DNA of 64,000 nt, taken from Photobacterium piscicola. GTDB taxonomy: Bacteria > Pseudomonadota > Gammaproteobacteria > Enterobacterales > Vibrionaceae. This document shows positions 63,462 to 64,000 of this stretch, piece after piece; within the stretch, counting starts at the first letter, position 1; the number at the start of each line of letters is the position of its first letter. The notes below the pieces were generated by a model, which was given only the letters and a program-made list of their open reading frames with translations, was not told where the DNA came from and did no database searches. A program made the position numbers and the translations under genes. The stretch is from NCBI RefSeq assembly GCF_900166965.1, contig NZ_FUZI01000003.1:310001-374000 (forward strand), read 5' to 3'.

Positions 63462-64000
63462 ATGTTAAGATACAACTATAAAATATTTTTATATTTAATA
63501 ATCCTTTTATTCTCTATAGAAAGTTTTGCTATAGATGAAGTACTTAACTTAAAACTAAGCTCTTTATCAGAAAATGATATTGCTTTGATGTATCCGGTTA
63601 TTATTGATAGCAATGCTGAAAAAGTAATTTCAACAACACCCTTCAGTAATGAAGTGTTTTTTTTGAATCGTGTTGAAGCAGAATCTCCAGCAAGGAAAGA
63701 GTTAAAAGACATATTAGGCTCATATATTAAGAGAACAAAAGCATTATTAAACAATATAAAAAAGAAAAAAATATTTATAGAAGATATAGCACTAAAAAAT
63801 GAAATTAAATCGACTTTAAAAACAAATAAAGTACTCATGGAAGCAGCATATGAAGATTTTAAATATGATCAAATTAACACTGAAGTGAGATACTACACGA
63901 CAAAGTATAACAATAAACCTGTTGTTCTTACACGTTCTATAGATACATTAGACACACTTGATATTGATTTGGTTATGTCAAATCCTGATAACATCGTTGA
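63462..64000 (+). CDS. exported protein of unknown family, paralogue C (partial, runs off the window)
   Basis: Open from ATG 63462 to the right edge (179 codons, no stop), so it is truncated only by the window. A signal peptide (MLRYNYKIFLYLIILLFSIE, cleavage near SFA) precedes LNLKLSSLSENDIALMYPVI and IIDSNAEKVIS, aligned to paralogue A; further on YTTKYNNKPVVLTR and LVMSNPDNIV match YVTKFNNEAVVITQ and FVMSNPDNIL at the same relative places. No strong ribosome site is visible. Its C-terminus and any further copies lie outside the window. Confidence 0.75.
   Translation, partial: MLRYNYKIFLYLIILLFSIESFAIDEVLNLKLSSLSENDIALMYPVIIDSNAEKVISTTPFSNEVFFLNRVEAESPARKELKDILGSYIKRTKALLNNIKKKKIFIEDIALKNEIKSTLKTNKVLMEAAYEDFKYDQINTEVRYYTTKYNNKPVVLTRSIDTLDTLDIDLVMSNPDNIV

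Noticed and set aside
63476..63838. 120-codon open frame on the minus strand
   Set aside because: It is antisense to paralogue C, whose + strand frame has a signal peptide and clear similarity to paralogue A.
1..64000. tRNA, rRNA, CRISPR array, integrase/att sites, prophage
   Set aside because: Read through for typical tRNA arms, rRNA segments, regular spacers, integrase motifs and phage structural genes; none seen. A covariance-model search would be decisive for small RNAs.

Overview
The window reads as chromosomal DNA of a marine gammaproteobacterium of the Vibrionaceae, most likely Photobacterium or a close relative. This is inferred from the AT-rich sequence, Vibrio/Photobacterium-type versions of NagK, SulA, RadD, RsuA-Bcr and DUF3334, and chitin-use genes spread through the window (an AA10 LPMO, a GH19 chitinase, NagK). 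No database search was possible; family names come from recognised motifs and architecture.

Layout, left to right. 0-10 kb: small unknown gene, LacA/Maa-type acetyltransferase, a MbnH-like di-heme enzyme with an unknown partner, a secreted chitin LPMO, a 2OG-Fe(II) dioxygenase overlapping a class V aminotransferase, two unknown genes, a decayed alpha/beta-hydrolase tail, and SulA behind a clear LexA box. 10-20 kb: basic amino acid antiporter, GGDEF cyclase, RhlE-like helicase, NagK, TapT, a coupled REC-CheC / PAS-GGDEF pair, glutaredoxin, and DUF3334 with a CheC/CheX-like ExxN motif. 20-30 kb: acyltransferase 3, GH19 chitinase, a coupled pair of membrane GTPases, and an operon of ABC ATPase, FtsX-like permease, AttH/CrtC-type lipoprotein and K+ channel. 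30-45 kb: SDR-DUF2867, BCCT transporter, C69 peptidase, a class II amidotransferase with Ser in place of the nucleophilic Cys, AraC/MFS divergent pair, TetR-curA-GST regulon with two matching palindromic operators, duplicated-HTH protein, MFS plus M23-like protein. 45-56 kb: PcfJ-like protein, second AraC/MFS pair, DUF2913, bcr-rsuA, GNAT, LemA-DUF3137, NlpC/P60, RadD.

The last 8 kb looks different. A signal peptidase I gene sits away from its usual lepA-rnc-era neighbours, next to a Y1 (RAYT-like) transposase, and three copies of a TGGACAGCC motif lie around these two genes. Beyond the transposase is an AT-rich stretch encoding a 677-residue exported protein that I do not recognise, then a tandem family of exported proteins: one full copy, one internally deleted copy headed by eight AATGGT units, and one copy running off the right edge. 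This exported-protein cluster is the best candidate in the window for an undescribed system, and its right boundary is not visible here.

Genes of the core part are mostly in short operons closed by clear hairpin terminators, several shared by convergent genes. Start codons were re-chosen where a Shine-Dalgarno sequence, signal peptide or family alignment favoured a downstream codon.
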